From Skermanella stibiiresistens SB22 (GTDB lineage: Bacteria; Pseudomonadota; Alphaproteobacteria; Azospirillales; Azospirillaceae): a DNA stretch of 64,000 nucleotides. The translations under genes were made by a program, and so were the position numbers. Positions 1 to 8,094 of the stretch are shown one piece after another. Position 1 is the first letter of the stretch, and every line of letters starts with the position of its first letter. Under the pieces are notes generated by a model, which had not been told where the DNA came from, searched no databases, and saw only the letters and a list, made by a program, of their open reading frames with translations. The stretch is from positions 248,001 through 312,000 of the forward strand of contig NZ_AVFL01000001.1 of NCBI RefSeq assembly GCF_000576635.1. The letters run 5' to 3'.

Positions 1-3
1 GAC

Positions 4-3000
4 ATGCTCGATCTTCATGATGCTGAAACAGAAGCAACCGGGAGCACTCCCCTGGTCATTCCGAAGTCAGGCGATCACGTCCAAACCGGCTCGACCGCAA
101 TGACGTTGGAGCCCATGATGCGACAGCCACTTGCAATTCCTCCTTCGGTGCGACGGCCTCTCCGCAAGCCTGACTTGGTCATCAAGGATCGGTACCGCCT
201 CGCCGAGCTCCTGGAACATGATGATATCGACTTCGTTTTGAACGCCTGCCGTGCCCTATCCCAGGCGGAACCGGACGCGGCGGTGGTGGAACACTTTCTC
301 GAGCTTCTGCGCTGTGGTGCGGCAAGCAGAACCGATGTCGTGATCACTCTGAGACAAAAGTATAAATCTCAGAGTCCCCATGTGAAGATACAGGGCCTTT
401 GGTTCCGTTCAGCGGCAAGTCAAATTTACAAGGTGCCGGTGATCGGCTACGCCGCAAGGCTGTTCATCTCCGTTTTTTACCTTCCCAAGATCGCCCAGGT
501 GCTACAGCGGCTTGACGCCCATGTGCGCCATTCCGTTCTCGATGTCCTAGGGCTTCAGGAAATGGTTGGTGAGGAGGTTGGCGCCGTCTTGCGCAAGATT
601 GACGCCGACTTGGACAAGCTACAGCGATCCATCGAATCGATGAAGGCGGTGAGTTCGGATCACCAGAATGGGATTGCTTCGCTTAGGGGCGAATTGGCCG
701 CGCAGGGCCGCCGGATCGACGAGGATAGGCGCGCGATCCTTGACGAAATCTCAAGTCTCAAAGCTGTTCTGGTGGAAGTCGATGGTGCCAAGGCGGGCAA
801 GGATGAGGTCGCGATCCTCCAAGCGAGGATCGCCGCACAGTCCGAGGAACTTCCCTTGTGGTCCGAGAAGCTCGACGCGATCCGGGCCGATCACGCCGCA
901 TTCGCGGAACGGTTGACCTCCCTGGATACGGCCGCCCGAATCGCGGCGGGCGAGCATGGACAACTTCAGAAGCAATTTGGTGAATGGTCGTCCCAAGTCG
1001 CCGACCATCTGTCGGCATTGCGGGACCAATCGCATGCTTGGTGGTCTGAAGCGGATGGCCGGCTGTCGGCCCTGGCCCATGCCGACCAACTCGTTCGCAA
1101 TGACCAGATGATCCTTGAGGATCGCATGGGCGGCCTTGAGGATGGTTTCCATCAGAAGATCTGCGACTTGGATGCCCTTCATAGGGGGCGGCTGTCCGTA
1201 CTCGAGAAAAACCTAAGCGACCTGGAGGATGGCCTCCGTCGGAAAATCACCGAACTGGACGCCGTTTGCCGGGAGCGCATGTCCGTATTCGAGGAAAACC
1301 TCGGCCGCGAGTTGGTGCTGTTCGCCATGGCGGCGCGGCAAGCTCAAGAAGCGCATGAATCATTGCGAATCCAAGTCGGGACCTTGTCGTCTGAAACGGT
1401 GGACCAGCTATCGGCCTTGGTCCACGCTGACCAACTCGCCCGGAATGATCATAAGGTCCTGGAGGACTGCGTCGCCGATCTCGAGGATGTCTTCCACAAG
1501 CAGATCGCCCTATTGAATGCCGAGCATCAAGACCGGCTGGCCAACCTTAGGACGGACTTCGGCAGCGAATTGGCCCTTTCCTTGGCTGCCCTGCGGCGGC
1601 TCGGCGACGAACATGGGATGCTGCGCGACCAAGTCGCCTCATGGGCGGCCGAAACCAATAGCCGCTTGGCGGCGCTGGCGGAAATGGACGAGTTCGTGCG
1701 CAATGACCAGGTGCTTCTCAAGGACGGCATCACCGATCTCGACAGCGGCCTCAGGATCGAATTGGCTCAACGCGACACGGAACTGCGTGACCGGCTCGAA
1801 GCGTTGTCGACCGCGTTCGTCGACCGCTTGGCCGAACTCGATACGGGATACAGAAACCTCTTGAACGGGGTGTCAAGCGATCTCGCCGACAAGTTGGCAC
1901 TGATCGATGCCAACCACCGTGATGGCTTGGAAGCGGTCGGCCGGCATGCCGAGTCGGGCCAACGGGCTATTCAGGATAGGGTCAACCATCTGGACGAGAC
2001 GCTCTCGGGTCGGCTCTTGGAAATCGACAACGATCACCGGGACCGGGTGGCCAAGTTGTCGGAGAGCTTTGCCGCCCATGCGTTGGATATCGGCGGCAAG
2101 TTGCAGGCGAGCGAGACGGCGAGCTTCACGAAATCAGAGCATGCCGAATTCGAACGCAGGATCGGTGCCTTTGTTTCCGAGTTGGCCGATCTCGTGACCA
2201 AGCTCGACCGCGAGGCCGCGCGTGGGGATGCTGTGGCCGAAGTCGCCAGCCGTCAAGCGGAGCAGGCGGCTCGGATCGACTCGAAAGCGGATCTCAAGCT
2301 GCTGAGCGAAACCCGGACCGATGTCAACGAGATGGGATCTCAGTTCGCGCGCTACCGGATCAGCCTTCTGGACCAGGAGCGACGCCTCACCATGCTGCTG
2401 GACGAGGCCCGGCGCCGATTGCCCGAACCATTCGACGAGAATCAGCTTCAGAAACTTGCCGCCGCTGGCGACCATATGCTGGATACCGTCTACCTGAACT
2501 TCGAGGACCGGTTCCGCGGCACGCGTGAGGATGTTCAGGCTCGTTTGGGAGTCTACATCCCTGAGGTGCTGCGCGCCGTGGTGCAGACCGCTCACGCGCC
2601 GGTGTTGGATATCGGCTGCGGGCGCGGTGAATGGCTTCGACTCCTGGAAGAACATCAAATTCAAGCGATTGGCGTCGACCTGAACGAGGCGATGGTGAGT
2701 TTCTGCAAGAGCCTTGACCTGAATATCAGGCAGACGGATGGACTTGAGTATCTTCGGGAGATGAAGAGTTCCAGCCTATCGGCCATCACCGCATTCCACG
2801 TCATCGAACATCTGCCATTCCGAAGCTTCATCGCGCTGGTTGACGAGGCGTTGAGGGTGCTCAAGCCGGGCGGCATGCTGTTGTTCGAAACGCCGAATCC
2901 GGCCAACATCCTCGTGGCGACGAACTCGTTCTATTCCGATCCAACTCATCTGAAACCAATGCCTAGCGCGATGGTCGAAAGCATGCTCGAAGCGCGCGGC

Positions 3001-3174
3001 TTCGTCCGTACCGAGGTCAAGAACCTGCATCCGCATCCGAACGTCAATCGATACTACGAACAGCCCATCCTGAACGAGTTCAACTATTTCTTCTATGGAC
3101 CTCAGGATTATGGAGTTATCGCCTGGAAGCCGGGCGGTGGCACTGGCCGGGCGCTGCCGGCGTTGTCGGCCTGA
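4..3174 (+). CDS. Coiled-coil protein with C-terminal SAM-dependent methyltransferase domain (possibly 5' partial)
   Basis: The protein has 1056 residues from the ATG at 4, but the frame is open to the left edge, so the true start may lie outside. Residues about 190-820 are long charged helices with heptad-like spacing and three tandem internal repeats. The last 200 residues form a class I methyltransferase: motif I DIGCGRGEW near residue 869, the acidic ribose-binding stretch IGVDLNE, then HVIEHL near residue 933 and LKPGG. Proteins with this coiled-coil plus methyltransferase layout occur in O-antigen and capsule loci, where the coil can act as a molecular ruler and the methyl group can cap the chain (WbdD is the known case). 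That role is inferred here from architecture and from the sugar-phosphate genes downstream. The substrate is unknown. Confidence 0.75.
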   Translation: MLDLHDAETEATGSTPLVIPKSGDHVQTGSTAMTLEPMMRQPLAIPPSVRRPLRKPDLVIKDRYRLAELLEHDDIDFVLNACRALSQAEPDAAVVEHFLELLRCGAASRTDVVITLRQKYKSQSPHVKIQGLWFRSAASQIYKVPVIGYAARLFISVFYLPKIAQVLQRLDAHVRHSVLDVLGLQEMVGEEVGAVLRKIDADLDKLQRSIESMKAVSSDHQNGIASLRGELAAQGRRIDEDRRAILDEISSLKAVLVEVDGAKAGKDEVAILQARIAAQSEELPLWSEKLDAIRADHAAFAERLTSLDTAARIAAGEHGQLQKQFGEWSSQVADHLSALRDQSHAWWSEADGRLSALAHADQLVRNDQMILEDRMGGLEDGFHQKICDLDALHRGRLSVLEKNLSDLEDGLRRKITELDAVCRERMSVFEENLGRELVLFAMAARQAQEAHESLRIQVGTLSSETVDQLSALVHADQLARNDHKVLEDCVADLEDVFHKQIALLNAEHQDRLANLRTDFGSELALSLAALRRLGDEHGMLRDQVASWAAETNSRLAALAEMDEFVRNDQVLLKDGITDLDSGLRIELAQRDTELRDRLEALSTAFVDRLAELDTGYRNLLNGVSSDLADKLALIDANHRDGLEAVGRHAESGQRAIQDRVNHLDETLSGRLLEIDNDHRDRVAKLSESFAAHALDIGGKLQASETASFTKSEHAEFERRIGAFVSELADLVTKLDREAARGDAVAEVASRQAEQAARIDSKADLKLLSETRTDVNEMGSQFARYRISLLDQERRLTMLLDEARRRLPEPFDENQLQKLAAAGDHMLDTVYLNFEDRFRGTREDVQARLGVYIPEVLRAVVQTAHAPVLDIGCGRGEWLRLLEEHQIQAIGVDLNEAMVSFCKSLDLNIRQTDGLEYLREMKSSSLSAITAFHVIEHLPFRSFIALVDEALRVLKPGGMLLFETPNPANILVATNSFYSDPTHLKPMPSAMVESMLEARGFVRTEVKNLHPHPNVNRYYEQPILNEFNYFFYGPQDYGVIAWKPGGGTGRALPALSA
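1063..1760 (+). repeat. Three tandem coiled-coil repeats inside the methyltransferase gene
   Basis: The motif L-S/A-A-L-x-x-x-D-x-x-x-R-N-D-x-x-x-L-x-D recurs with codon starts at 1063, 1408 and 1666. Spacing is 115 and then 86 residues. The difference, 29 residues, equals a local duplication in the first unit, where an LEDG...ELDA...S-V-x-E-x-N-L block appears twice (about 1132-1215 and 1219-1302). So an 86-residue unit has expanded, once with an extra 29-residue insertion. Confidence 0.7.
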
Positions 3175-3202
3175 AGACAGACCAATTCTGTGAACCCACA
3201 GC

Positions 3203-3231
3203 CGATCGCGACCCCGCACTGGTCGCGATCG
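3203..3231 (+). terminator. Hairpin after the methyltransferase gene (no U-tract)
   Basis: Arms CGATCGCGACC (3203-3213) and GGTCGCGATCG (3221-3231) pair perfectly over 11 bp around a 7-nt loop, 28 bases after the stop. No T-run follows, so it is either a non-canonical terminator or mRNA end, or a regulatory palindrome. Confidence 0.4.
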
Positions 3232-3638
3232 CGAAGCGGGGATCGGGAGAGCCTGTTGATCTCCGGTCTCATTCCGATCCTCCCGTATCGGGAAACAAAC
3301 ACACAACTGCGGCCACTTCGGAGCGGCGTCACCTTCAGTGGCCATCTTGGCTTTCGGCTGATGCTTGCCCATCACACCCCCATAACACTCATGGTGGGCG
3401 GAAATGTGGTCCTCCAGCGGGGTGCACCCAGCAAGCGGTTCAATCCTTGGCCCAGGAAGCTGGGGCGAATTGAATCTGTCGGATGACGGCTTTAGCGCAC
3501 CCTGCTAGAACCCGCAAATGGTGCTGGAAGCTGAAACCTCAGGAGTTCAATTCCGGTATTCAACAGAGGATCCCACAGGCGAAGATCAAGGGACTATGCA
3601 TTAAGTTTTAATCCATGTTAATTAATACTTATTAGCGA

Positions 3639-3667
3639 AACTTCAGGGTCTTCGCTTCGATTATACT
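3639..3667 (+). promoter_or_regulatory. Candidate promoter for the small gene at 3713
   Basis: A good -10 hexamer TATACT lies at 3662-3667 in an AT-rich stretch, about 46 bases before the ATG. No strong -35 is visible at the right distance (3639-3644 reads AACTTC), so the call rests mainly on the -10 box and base composition. Confidence 0.3.
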
Positions 3668-3712
3668 TTTTTACACCCAAACGAGCGTAAGAAGCTGAAC
3701 GGAGAGTTGAAC

Positions 3713-3976
3713 ATGGCCCAAGCCCAGTGCCATCCCGATAGTGCCGATGAGATCGAACAGGTTCGCCGTGATCTGTCCGCCGCCCTCGGCGGGCGCCGGC
3801 CAGAAGATCTGATGCGTACCGTCGTCACCGACTATGATGGTGAGGCGCCGTTTCATGTCATGGGCGACGCCGCGGCTCAAGTACTGAAGGCACGAGGCTG
3901 GGCTAAGCTCGCCTTCGAAGGAGGCGATGTGACCTTGGTCGCCACCGAGGAAGGACGGCGATCAATCCTGGGCTGA
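3713..3976 (+). CDS. Small hypothetical protein (87 aa)
   Basis: I do not recognise this family. The ATG at 3713 is preceded at 6 nt by GGAGAG (3701-3706), which favours it over the TTG at 3707. The protein is acidic and soluble, with no signal peptide or membrane segment. Its N-terminal half is helical with many charged residues; its C-terminal half ends in a beta-like stretch rich in Gly, Val and Thr. It is monocistronic, between an AT-rich promoter region and a strong terminator, so it is probably expressed on its own. Confidence 0.65.
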   Translation: MAQAQCHPDSADEIEQVRRDLSAALGGRRPEDLMRTVVTDYDGEAPFHVMGDAAAQVLKARGWAKLAFEGGDVTLVATEEGRRSILG

Positions 3977-3990
3977 GCCTTGCGGCCCAC

Positions 3991-4031
3991 GCCAAGGCAC
4001 CCCTGGCTTTTCCAGGGGTGCCTTGGATTTA
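3991..4031. terminator. Strong intrinsic terminator between convergent genes
   Basis: Perfect 15-bp stem: CCAAGGCACCCCTGG at 3992-4006 pairs with CCAGGGGTGCCTTGG at 4012-4026 around a 5-nt loop, followed by ATTT. It lies 15 bp after the small plus-strand gene and about 40 bp beyond the end of the convergent transaldolase gene, so it could serve both directions. Confidence 0.75.
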
Positions 4032-4068
4032 TGAACGTCGGCGAAGCTCCGAAGGCACTCGCGTCAAT

Positions 4069-4785
4069 TCAGATCTTGAAGTTGGCGGCCAACGCGTCAT
4101 CGTGGAACATCTTGACGGTTTCAAGGGAGTACTGTTGAAGGTCCTTGCCGACCAGTGACAGCTTCTTGAGAATGTCATTAGTCACCGTGATCACATGGCA
4201 GCCGACGGCGTCCGCCTGATACACGTTGAGCAGTTCGCGCGGGCTTGCCCAAATCAGCTGGGTATTGGGAGCGGTCTTCAGGATTTCGACGGCGGCGGCC
4301 ATCATCGGCACGGGATCGACGCCCGTGTCGGCCACGCGACCAGCGAACACGGAGATATAGCAGGGGGCCCCGCCTGTGACAGCTGCAACCACGTCACGCA
4401 CTTGCGACAGAGTCGTCAAGGCCGTGACGTTCAGCGAGACACCGGAATCGGTCAGGCGCCGAATCAACGGATAACAGGGTTCGCCGCAGGTGTTGGTGAC
4501 CGGGATCTTGACGTTGACGGTCTTGCCCCAGGAGGCGATCTCCCGAGCCTGTCGTTCCATCTCATCGAATTCATCCGAAAAGACCTCGAACGAAATTGGC
4601 CTGTCTGGGATCGCGGACAGAATATCGAGAGCGAACGCCTTATAATCAGAAATTCCGACTTTGCGCATCAGCGTGGGGTTGGTCGTGAAACCCTTGATAT
4701 GGGGCTTCGCGTACATTTCCAGCATGCCTGCCTTCTCGGCACCATCGGCAAAAATCTCCACGCTCAAATCGGCAACGGTCTTCAT
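4069..4785 (-). CDS. Transaldolase, short TalC/FSA-like family
   Basis: 238 residues, close to the length of short single-barrel transaldolases and fructose-6-phosphate aldolases. The N-terminal D-x-x-x-E-I-F-A-D strand, the KGFTTNPTL segment and the Schiff-base lysine in VNVKIPVTN are present, followed by GVSLNVTALTTL. The family moves a dihydroxyacetone unit between sugar phosphates and could make or use sedoheptulose 7-phosphate. It is the last gene of a three-gene operon: its ATG overlaps the TGA of the phosphatase gene by 4 nt (ATGA). With an isomerase and a heptose-type phosphatase upstream, a role in supplying an unusual sugar for surface glycan is likely, but the exact substrate cannot be read from sequence. 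Confidence 0.8.
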   Translation of the reverse strand: MKTVADLSVEIFADGAEKAGMLEMYAKPHIKGFTTNPTLMRKVGISDYKAFALDILSAIPDRPISFEVFSDEFDEMERQAREIASWGKTVNVKIPVTNTCGEPCYPLIRRLTDSGVSLNVTALTTLSQVRDVVAAVTGGAPCYISVFAGRVADTGVDPVPMMAAAVEILKTAPNTQLIWASPRELLNVYQADAVGCHVITVTNDILKKLSLVGKDLQQYSLETVKMFHDDALAANFKI

Positions 4786-5366
4786 GATCGAATGTTCCTA
4801 CTGGTATGCTGCTGAATGATCCACTGGGCGGCCTCCAGCAGAGAACTTGCGGCCTTGTCGGGTTCGCCGCGCACGCCCTCCTTGTAACCGACGCCGACAA
4901 GGATGGTCGAACACCCGGCCAAGCGACCGGCCTCCATGTCGCGCCACCGATCACCGACCATGAAGCTGCTTGTCACGTCGATGCCATATCGCTCTGCGGC
5001 ACCGGTGAGCATGCCAGGTCGGGGTTTGCGGCAATCGCAGTGGTCGGCATCGTCGTGGTAGCAAACCTCGACCGAATCCAACGGGAGGTGTGAAAGCAGG
5101 TACTGGTTGATGGCTTCCACGGATTCACGAGGCGTTGTTCCGCGAGCGACATCGGGCTGGTTGGTTACGACGATCAGGCGGAACCCTGCCTGCCGAAGGG
5201 AGAGCAATGCCTCCGGGACATTGGGGAGTATTTCCAGGTCGCTCAGATCCGCTGGAGGGCAAGGCACATCACCTTTCATGCGGACCTTGTTGAGGACCCC
5301 GTCACGGTCCAGGAACACGGCTGTCCGTCTCGGACAGGATGCCTGACTCCGAAGATCGGAGGTCAC
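4782..5366 (-). CDS. gmhB: HAD-family D-glycero-manno-heptose-1,7-bisphosphate 7-phosphatase-like
   Basis: The GTG at 5366 is chosen: it overlaps the upstream TGA as GTGA, and upstream of it the frame only shadows the SIS gene. The 194-residue protein opens with the HAD motif AVFLDRDGVLN (Asp nucleophile and acid/base Asp), has motif II in VVTNQPDVARG, a Cys/His zinc-loop signature in CYHDDADHCDCRKPRPGM and motif IV in MVGDRWRDMEAG. These are the marks of HAD-IIIA GmhB and histidinol-phosphatase-like enzymes. GmhB removes the 7-phosphate of heptose bisphosphate in nucleotide-heptose synthesis. The operon has the isomerase upstream and transaldolase downstream. No HldE-type kinase or nucleotidyltransferase is in the window. 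Confidence 0.82.
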   Translation of the reverse strand: MTSDLRSQASCPRRTAVFLDRDGVLNKVRMKGDVPCPPADLSDLEILPNVPEALLSLRQAGFRLIVVTNQPDVARGTTPRESVEAINQYLLSHLPLDSVEVCYHDDADHCDCRKPRPGMLTGAAERYGIDVTSSFMVGDRWRDMEAGRLAGCSTILVGVGYKEGVRGEPDKAASSLLEAAQWIIQQHTSRNIRS

Positions 5367-5959
5367 CGCACCGATTCCCACTTCGTCTGCTTGGCCTTCA
5401 GCTTCGGATGTGACACCAGCAAATGCCAGATGACGGCCTGGAAAGCCTCGGCGTGAGGCGTGATCGTCTCGGGATTGACCACGGGAATCACGATGCAGGC
5501 ATCGGCGCACTGGGCGGTATAGCCGCCATCGCGTGATACGATGCCGACCACGCGCGCGCCGACCTCCTTCGCGTACTTCAAGGCGGAGACCAGGTTCGGG
5601 CTGACATTCTTTTCGAGGTTGCCGCCACCCACGGACAGTATGAACAAGGCGTCGACGGGTTTCAGGCGGCTGACTTTCAACCATTCGACGAAAACACTAT
5701 CCCAGCCCTCGTCGTTGGTCCGCGCCGTCAGTTCCGAGACATTGTCGGTGGGCGCGTAGGACTCGATCCCGACGATTTTACGGAAGTCATTGACTGCGTG
5801 GCCGCAGTTGCCAGCGCTGCCGCCGACGCCTAAAAAGAACAACCGTCCGCCGGATTGGCGGACATCGGACAGGAGATCGGCGATCTTTTCAATGTCTTCA
5901 GAATTCAATTGCTGGGCGATCGACACAGCCTCATCAAGATGGGCGCGCGCGTAAGACAT
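5363..5959 (-). CDS. SIS-domain sugar-phosphate isomerase, GmhA-like
   Basis: 198 residues, the usual length of sedoheptulose-7-phosphate isomerase (GmhA). Single SIS fold: phosphate-binding GVGGSAG near residues 45-50, LSVGGG, and a C-terminal His in VIWHLLVSH that aligns with the catalytic His of GmhA. The helix that normally carries the catalytic Glu (H-x-A-x-E-L) reads HAVNDF here, with Asp58 at that place, so the enzyme may be a paralogue with another substrate. It is first in the operon and its TGA overlaps the GTG of the phosphatase gene. Confidence 0.78.
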   Translation of the reverse strand: MSYARAHLDEAVSIAQQLNSEDIEKIADLLSDVRQSGGRLFFLGVGGSAGNCGHAVNDFRKIVGIESYAPTDNVSELTARTNDEGWDSVFVEWLKVSRLKPVDALFILSVGGGNLEKNVSPNLVSALKYAKEVGARVVGIVSRDGGYTAQCADACIVIPVVNPETITPHAEAFQAVIWHLLVSHPKLKAKQTKWESVR

Positions 5960-6410
5960 AAAACATCCTTCTCATCGTCATGACAGTTGGCGGCGACTTC
6001 AAAGACGCACATTTTAGAGTTAGGTAATTTTATACATATTCCAGACTTTTTGATTAACACCAATGGGTGTTTTTTGTCAAGTGCGGCATTCTACCCGCTC
6101 GGTTTGGGTCAGATTGCCAAGGGTTTTCCTTCACGGAGCTGGCGTCGCGCGAGGTTCGCTCCGAGTGGCGAGAGGTGCTGGCGTGGACGCCACGACCGAT
6201 CCACTGGATGGCGAGGCGAAGCCTCGGGCGTGGTTGGGGCTGTCTTTGGAGCATTTTTCCGCCTTGTTGACGGGTGCGGGTCTCGCCGAGGTTTGGCGGT
6301 TCTCCCAACGGCCCGCTCGGGAGATATGGCGGTGTCCGCGACCGGCCGCGGCGGTTGGAAAAATCGCGTCAACCGACGTCGTTGGATCATCTCGGGAGGC
6401 GAAAGGAAAT
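5960..6410. other. Intergenic region between divergent operons
   Basis: About 450 bp. The part next to the isomerase gene (6000-6075) is AT-rich and holds the candidate minus-strand promoter. A 6-bp hairpin AACACC/GGTGTT followed by a T-run lies at 6056-6075. The rest (6080-6400) is GC-rich with several long open frames on both strands but no ribosome binding site or consistent codon bias in any of them; I call none of these genes. Confidence 0.5.
6029..6057 (-). promoter_or_regulatory. Candidate promoter of the isomerase-phosphatase-transaldolase operon
   Basis: Read on the minus strand, TTAATC (6057-6052) is followed after 17 nt by TATAAA (6034-6029), about 70 nt before the start codon at 5959. 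The -10 is good and the -35 weak; the surrounding AT-richness supports the call. Confidence 0.35.
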
Positions 6411-6500
6411 ATGAAGTCCCGACACGCGGCTTGCGGCGCTTGCCTGTCGGGGGGCGTAAGGGTAGGGTGCAGCGCATTTTTTTGTCCTGCGGCCCGGTAG
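6411..6500 (+). CDS. Possible 29-residue Cys-rich leader peptide upstream of yggT
   Basis: ATG at 6411 is preceded by a strong purine-rich ribosome site (GGAGGCGAAAGGAAAT, 6395-6410). The frame encodes 29 residues with four cysteines (CGAC, then two more) and stops with TAG at 6498-6500, three bases before the yggT ATG. yggT itself has no visible Shine-Dalgarno, so its translation may be coupled to this short frame. The coding call is an inference from signal strength and spacing; the peptide is not a known family. Confidence 0.4.
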   Translation: MKSRHAACGACLSGGVRVGCSAFFCPAAR

Positions 6501-6503
6501 ACC

Positions 6504-6788
6504 ATGCAATCTTTATTCCTGCTGATCGACACCATCCTGGGGCTCTACGTCTGGATCCTGATCGCATCCGCGATCTTGAGCTGGCTGGTCGCCTTCAACG
6601 TGGTCAATACCCGCAACCGCGCGGTCTATGTGATCGGTGACTTCCTGTACCGCGTGACCGAGCCGGTGCTGGGGCCTATCCGTCGCGTCCTGCCCAACCT
6701 GGGCGGGCTGGACCTCTCGCCGATCATCCTGATCCTGCTGATCTTCTTCATCCGCAACCTGCTGCGCGAGTACGCGTTCCTGGTGTGA
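6504..6788 (+). CDS. yggT: YggT family integral membrane protein
   Basis: 94 residues with two hydrophobic blocks (about 5-30 and 65-90) split by a short cytoplasmic loop containing [16 protein letters not shown], the family's signature. YggT proteins are small inner-membrane proteins linked to osmotic tolerance and, by gene context, to cell division and membrane homeostasis; the biochemical role is unsettled. The start follows the stop of a short upstream frame by three bases. The end overlaps the next gene as GTGA (GTG at 6785). Confidence 0.88.
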   Translation: MQSLFLLIDTILGLYVWILIASAILSWLVAFNVVNTRNRAVYVIGDFLYRVTEPVLGPIRRVLPNLGGLDLSPIILILLIFFIRNLLREYAFLV

Positions 6789-7147
6789 CCCCATTCAAGC
6801 CGGCGGCTGGCGGGATCACGGTCGCGATCCGCCTGACGCCGAAGGCTTCGAGGAACGCCGTGGGTGGGATCGCCGCGGGACTCGACGCCGCCGGGCAGCC
6901 ACAGGCCGCGCTGAAGGTGATGGTCACCGCGGTTCCCGAGGCGGGCCGCGCCAACGAGGCGCTGGTCAAGCTGCTGGCGAAGGAGTGGAAGGTGGCGAAA
7001 TCCTCCATCACCCTGGTTGCCGGGGCCACGGACCGGAACAAGGTTCTCCATGTCGCCGGGGATACCGCCGACCTGATGGCACGGCTGAACTCGCCGGCGC
7101 CATCCCCGCCGATCCAAAACGACCCGTCTGGAAGATCCGAATCATGA
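6785..7147 (+). CDS. yggU: DUF167 (YggU) family protein
   Basis: 120 residues starting with GTG at 6785, which overlaps the yggT stop. The family core is clear: [10 protein letters not shown]-type strand ([12 protein letters not shown]), G-G-I, then [19 protein letters not shown] and the glycine/lysine-rich end with [12 protein letters not shown]167 proteins are small alpha/beta proteins that almost always sit beside yggT; the function is not established. Residues after about 100 (Ser/Pro-rich) extend past the usual end. The stop overlaps the folD start as ATGA. Confidence 0.88.
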   Translation: MTPFKPAAGGITVAIRLTPKASRNAVGGIAAGLDAAGQPQAALKVMVTAVPEAGRANEALVKLLAKEWKVAKSSITLVAGATDRNKVLHVAGDTADLMARLNSPAPSPPIQNDPSGRSES

Positions 7148-8094
7148 GCCAGGCACGCATCATCGACGGCAAGGCCTTCGCCCAAAACCTGCGCGACCGT
7201 CTCGCCCTCCAGGTCGCCGACCTCCGGTCCACCGGCGCCAAGGGCGGCCAGGACTTGGTGCCTGGTCTCGCGGTGGTCCTCGTCGGCGAGAACCCGGCCA
7301 GCCAAGTCTATGTCCGCAGCAAGGGGCAGGCGACGGTCGCCGCCGGGATGCGCTCGTTCGAGCACAAGCTGCCGGACACCACCGATCAGGCGACCCTGGT
7401 GGCGTTGGTGGAAAAGCTGAACCGCGATCCCGCCGTCAATGGCATCCTGGTGCAATTGCCGCTGCCGGCCCAGATCGACCCCGCCGTCGTGATCGCCACC
7501 ATCGATCCGGCCAAGGATGTCGACGGCTTCCATGTCGAGAACGCCGGCCGGCTGGCGCTGGGCCTGCCCGGCATGGTGCCTTGCACGCCACTCGGCTGCA
7601 TGATGCTGCTGAGGGACGTGCTGGGCGACGACCTCCGGGGCAAGCGCGCCCTGGTGCTCGGCCGGTCGACCATCGTCGGCCGCCCGATGGCGAGCCTGCT
7701 GCTGGCGGCCGACTGCACCGTCACGATCGCCCATTCGCGCACCCAGGACCTTCCCGAGGAGTGCCGCCGCGCCGATATCCTGGTGGCGGCAGTCGGGCGG
7801 CCCGAGATGGTGCGCGGCGACTGGATCAAGCCGGGCGCCACCGTGATCGACGTCGGCATCAACCGGGTGCCCCATGCCGATCCGGCCGCCGCCGCCGAGG
7901 GCAGGACGCGGCTGGTCGGCGATGTCCATTTCGCCGAGGCGATGACGGTGGCGGGCGCCATCACGCCGGTACCGGGCGGTGTCGGACCGATGACGATCGC
8001 CTGCCTGCTGCTGAACACCCTGACCGCGACCTGCCGCCAGAACGGCGTGCCGCTGCCCGGATCGGTACCGGAGGCGGACACGGCGGCACCATGA
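7144..8094 (+). CDS. folD: Bifunctional methylenetetrahydrofolate dehydrogenase / methenyltetrahydrofolate cyclohydrolase FolD
   Basis: 316 residues from ATG 7144, chosen because it overlaps the previous stop (ATGA) and begins at the family's normal N-terminus. The YVRSK motif supplies the catalytic Tyr and Lys, GILVQLPLP is the folate-site signature, [12 protein letters not shown] is the NADP-binding segment, and [10 protein letters not shown] is the C-terminal signature. FolD interconverts 5,10-methylene-, 5,10-methenyl- and 10-formyl-tetrahydrofolate in the cytoplasm. It is in one run with yggT, DUF167 and corA, all with 4-nt overlaps, so co-translation is likely. Confidence 0.95.
   Translation: MSQARIIDGKAFAQNLRDRLALQVADLRSTGAKGGQDLVPGLAVVLVGENPASQVYVRSKGQATVAAGMRSFEHKLPDTTDQATLVALVEKLNRDPAVNGILVQLPLPAQIDPAVVIATIDPAKDVDGFHVENAGRLALGLPGMVPCTPLGCMMLLRDVLGDDLRGKRALVLGRSTIVGRPMASLLLAADCTVTIAHSRTQDLPEECRRADILVAAVGRPEMVRGDWIKPGATVIDVGINRVPHADPAAAAEGRTRLVGDVHFAEAMTVAGAITPVPGGVGPMTIACLLLNTLTATCRQNGVPLPGSVPEADTAAP

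Larger units (their letters stand above)
3175..3712. other. Intergenic region with a hairpin and an AT-rich promoter-like end
   Basis: About 540 bp between the methyltransferase and the next small gene. A perfect 11-bp inverted repeat lies at 3203-3231 shortly after the methyltransferase stop. The last 120 bp (3590-3712) are strongly AT-rich, unlike the surroundings, and look like a promoter region. I see no convincing coding frame; a 98-codon open frame at 3190-3486 has no ribosome binding site and no codon bias. Confidence 0.5.

Noticed and set aside
3190-3486. 98-codon plus-strand frame after the methyltransferase gene
   Set aside because: It runs through a hairpin, has no ribosome site and an uninformative sequence.
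6063-6400. Overlapping open frames on both strands upstream of yggT
   Set aside because: No ribosome site, no consistent codon bias and no family resemblance; only the last 30 codons (6411-6500) have good signals.
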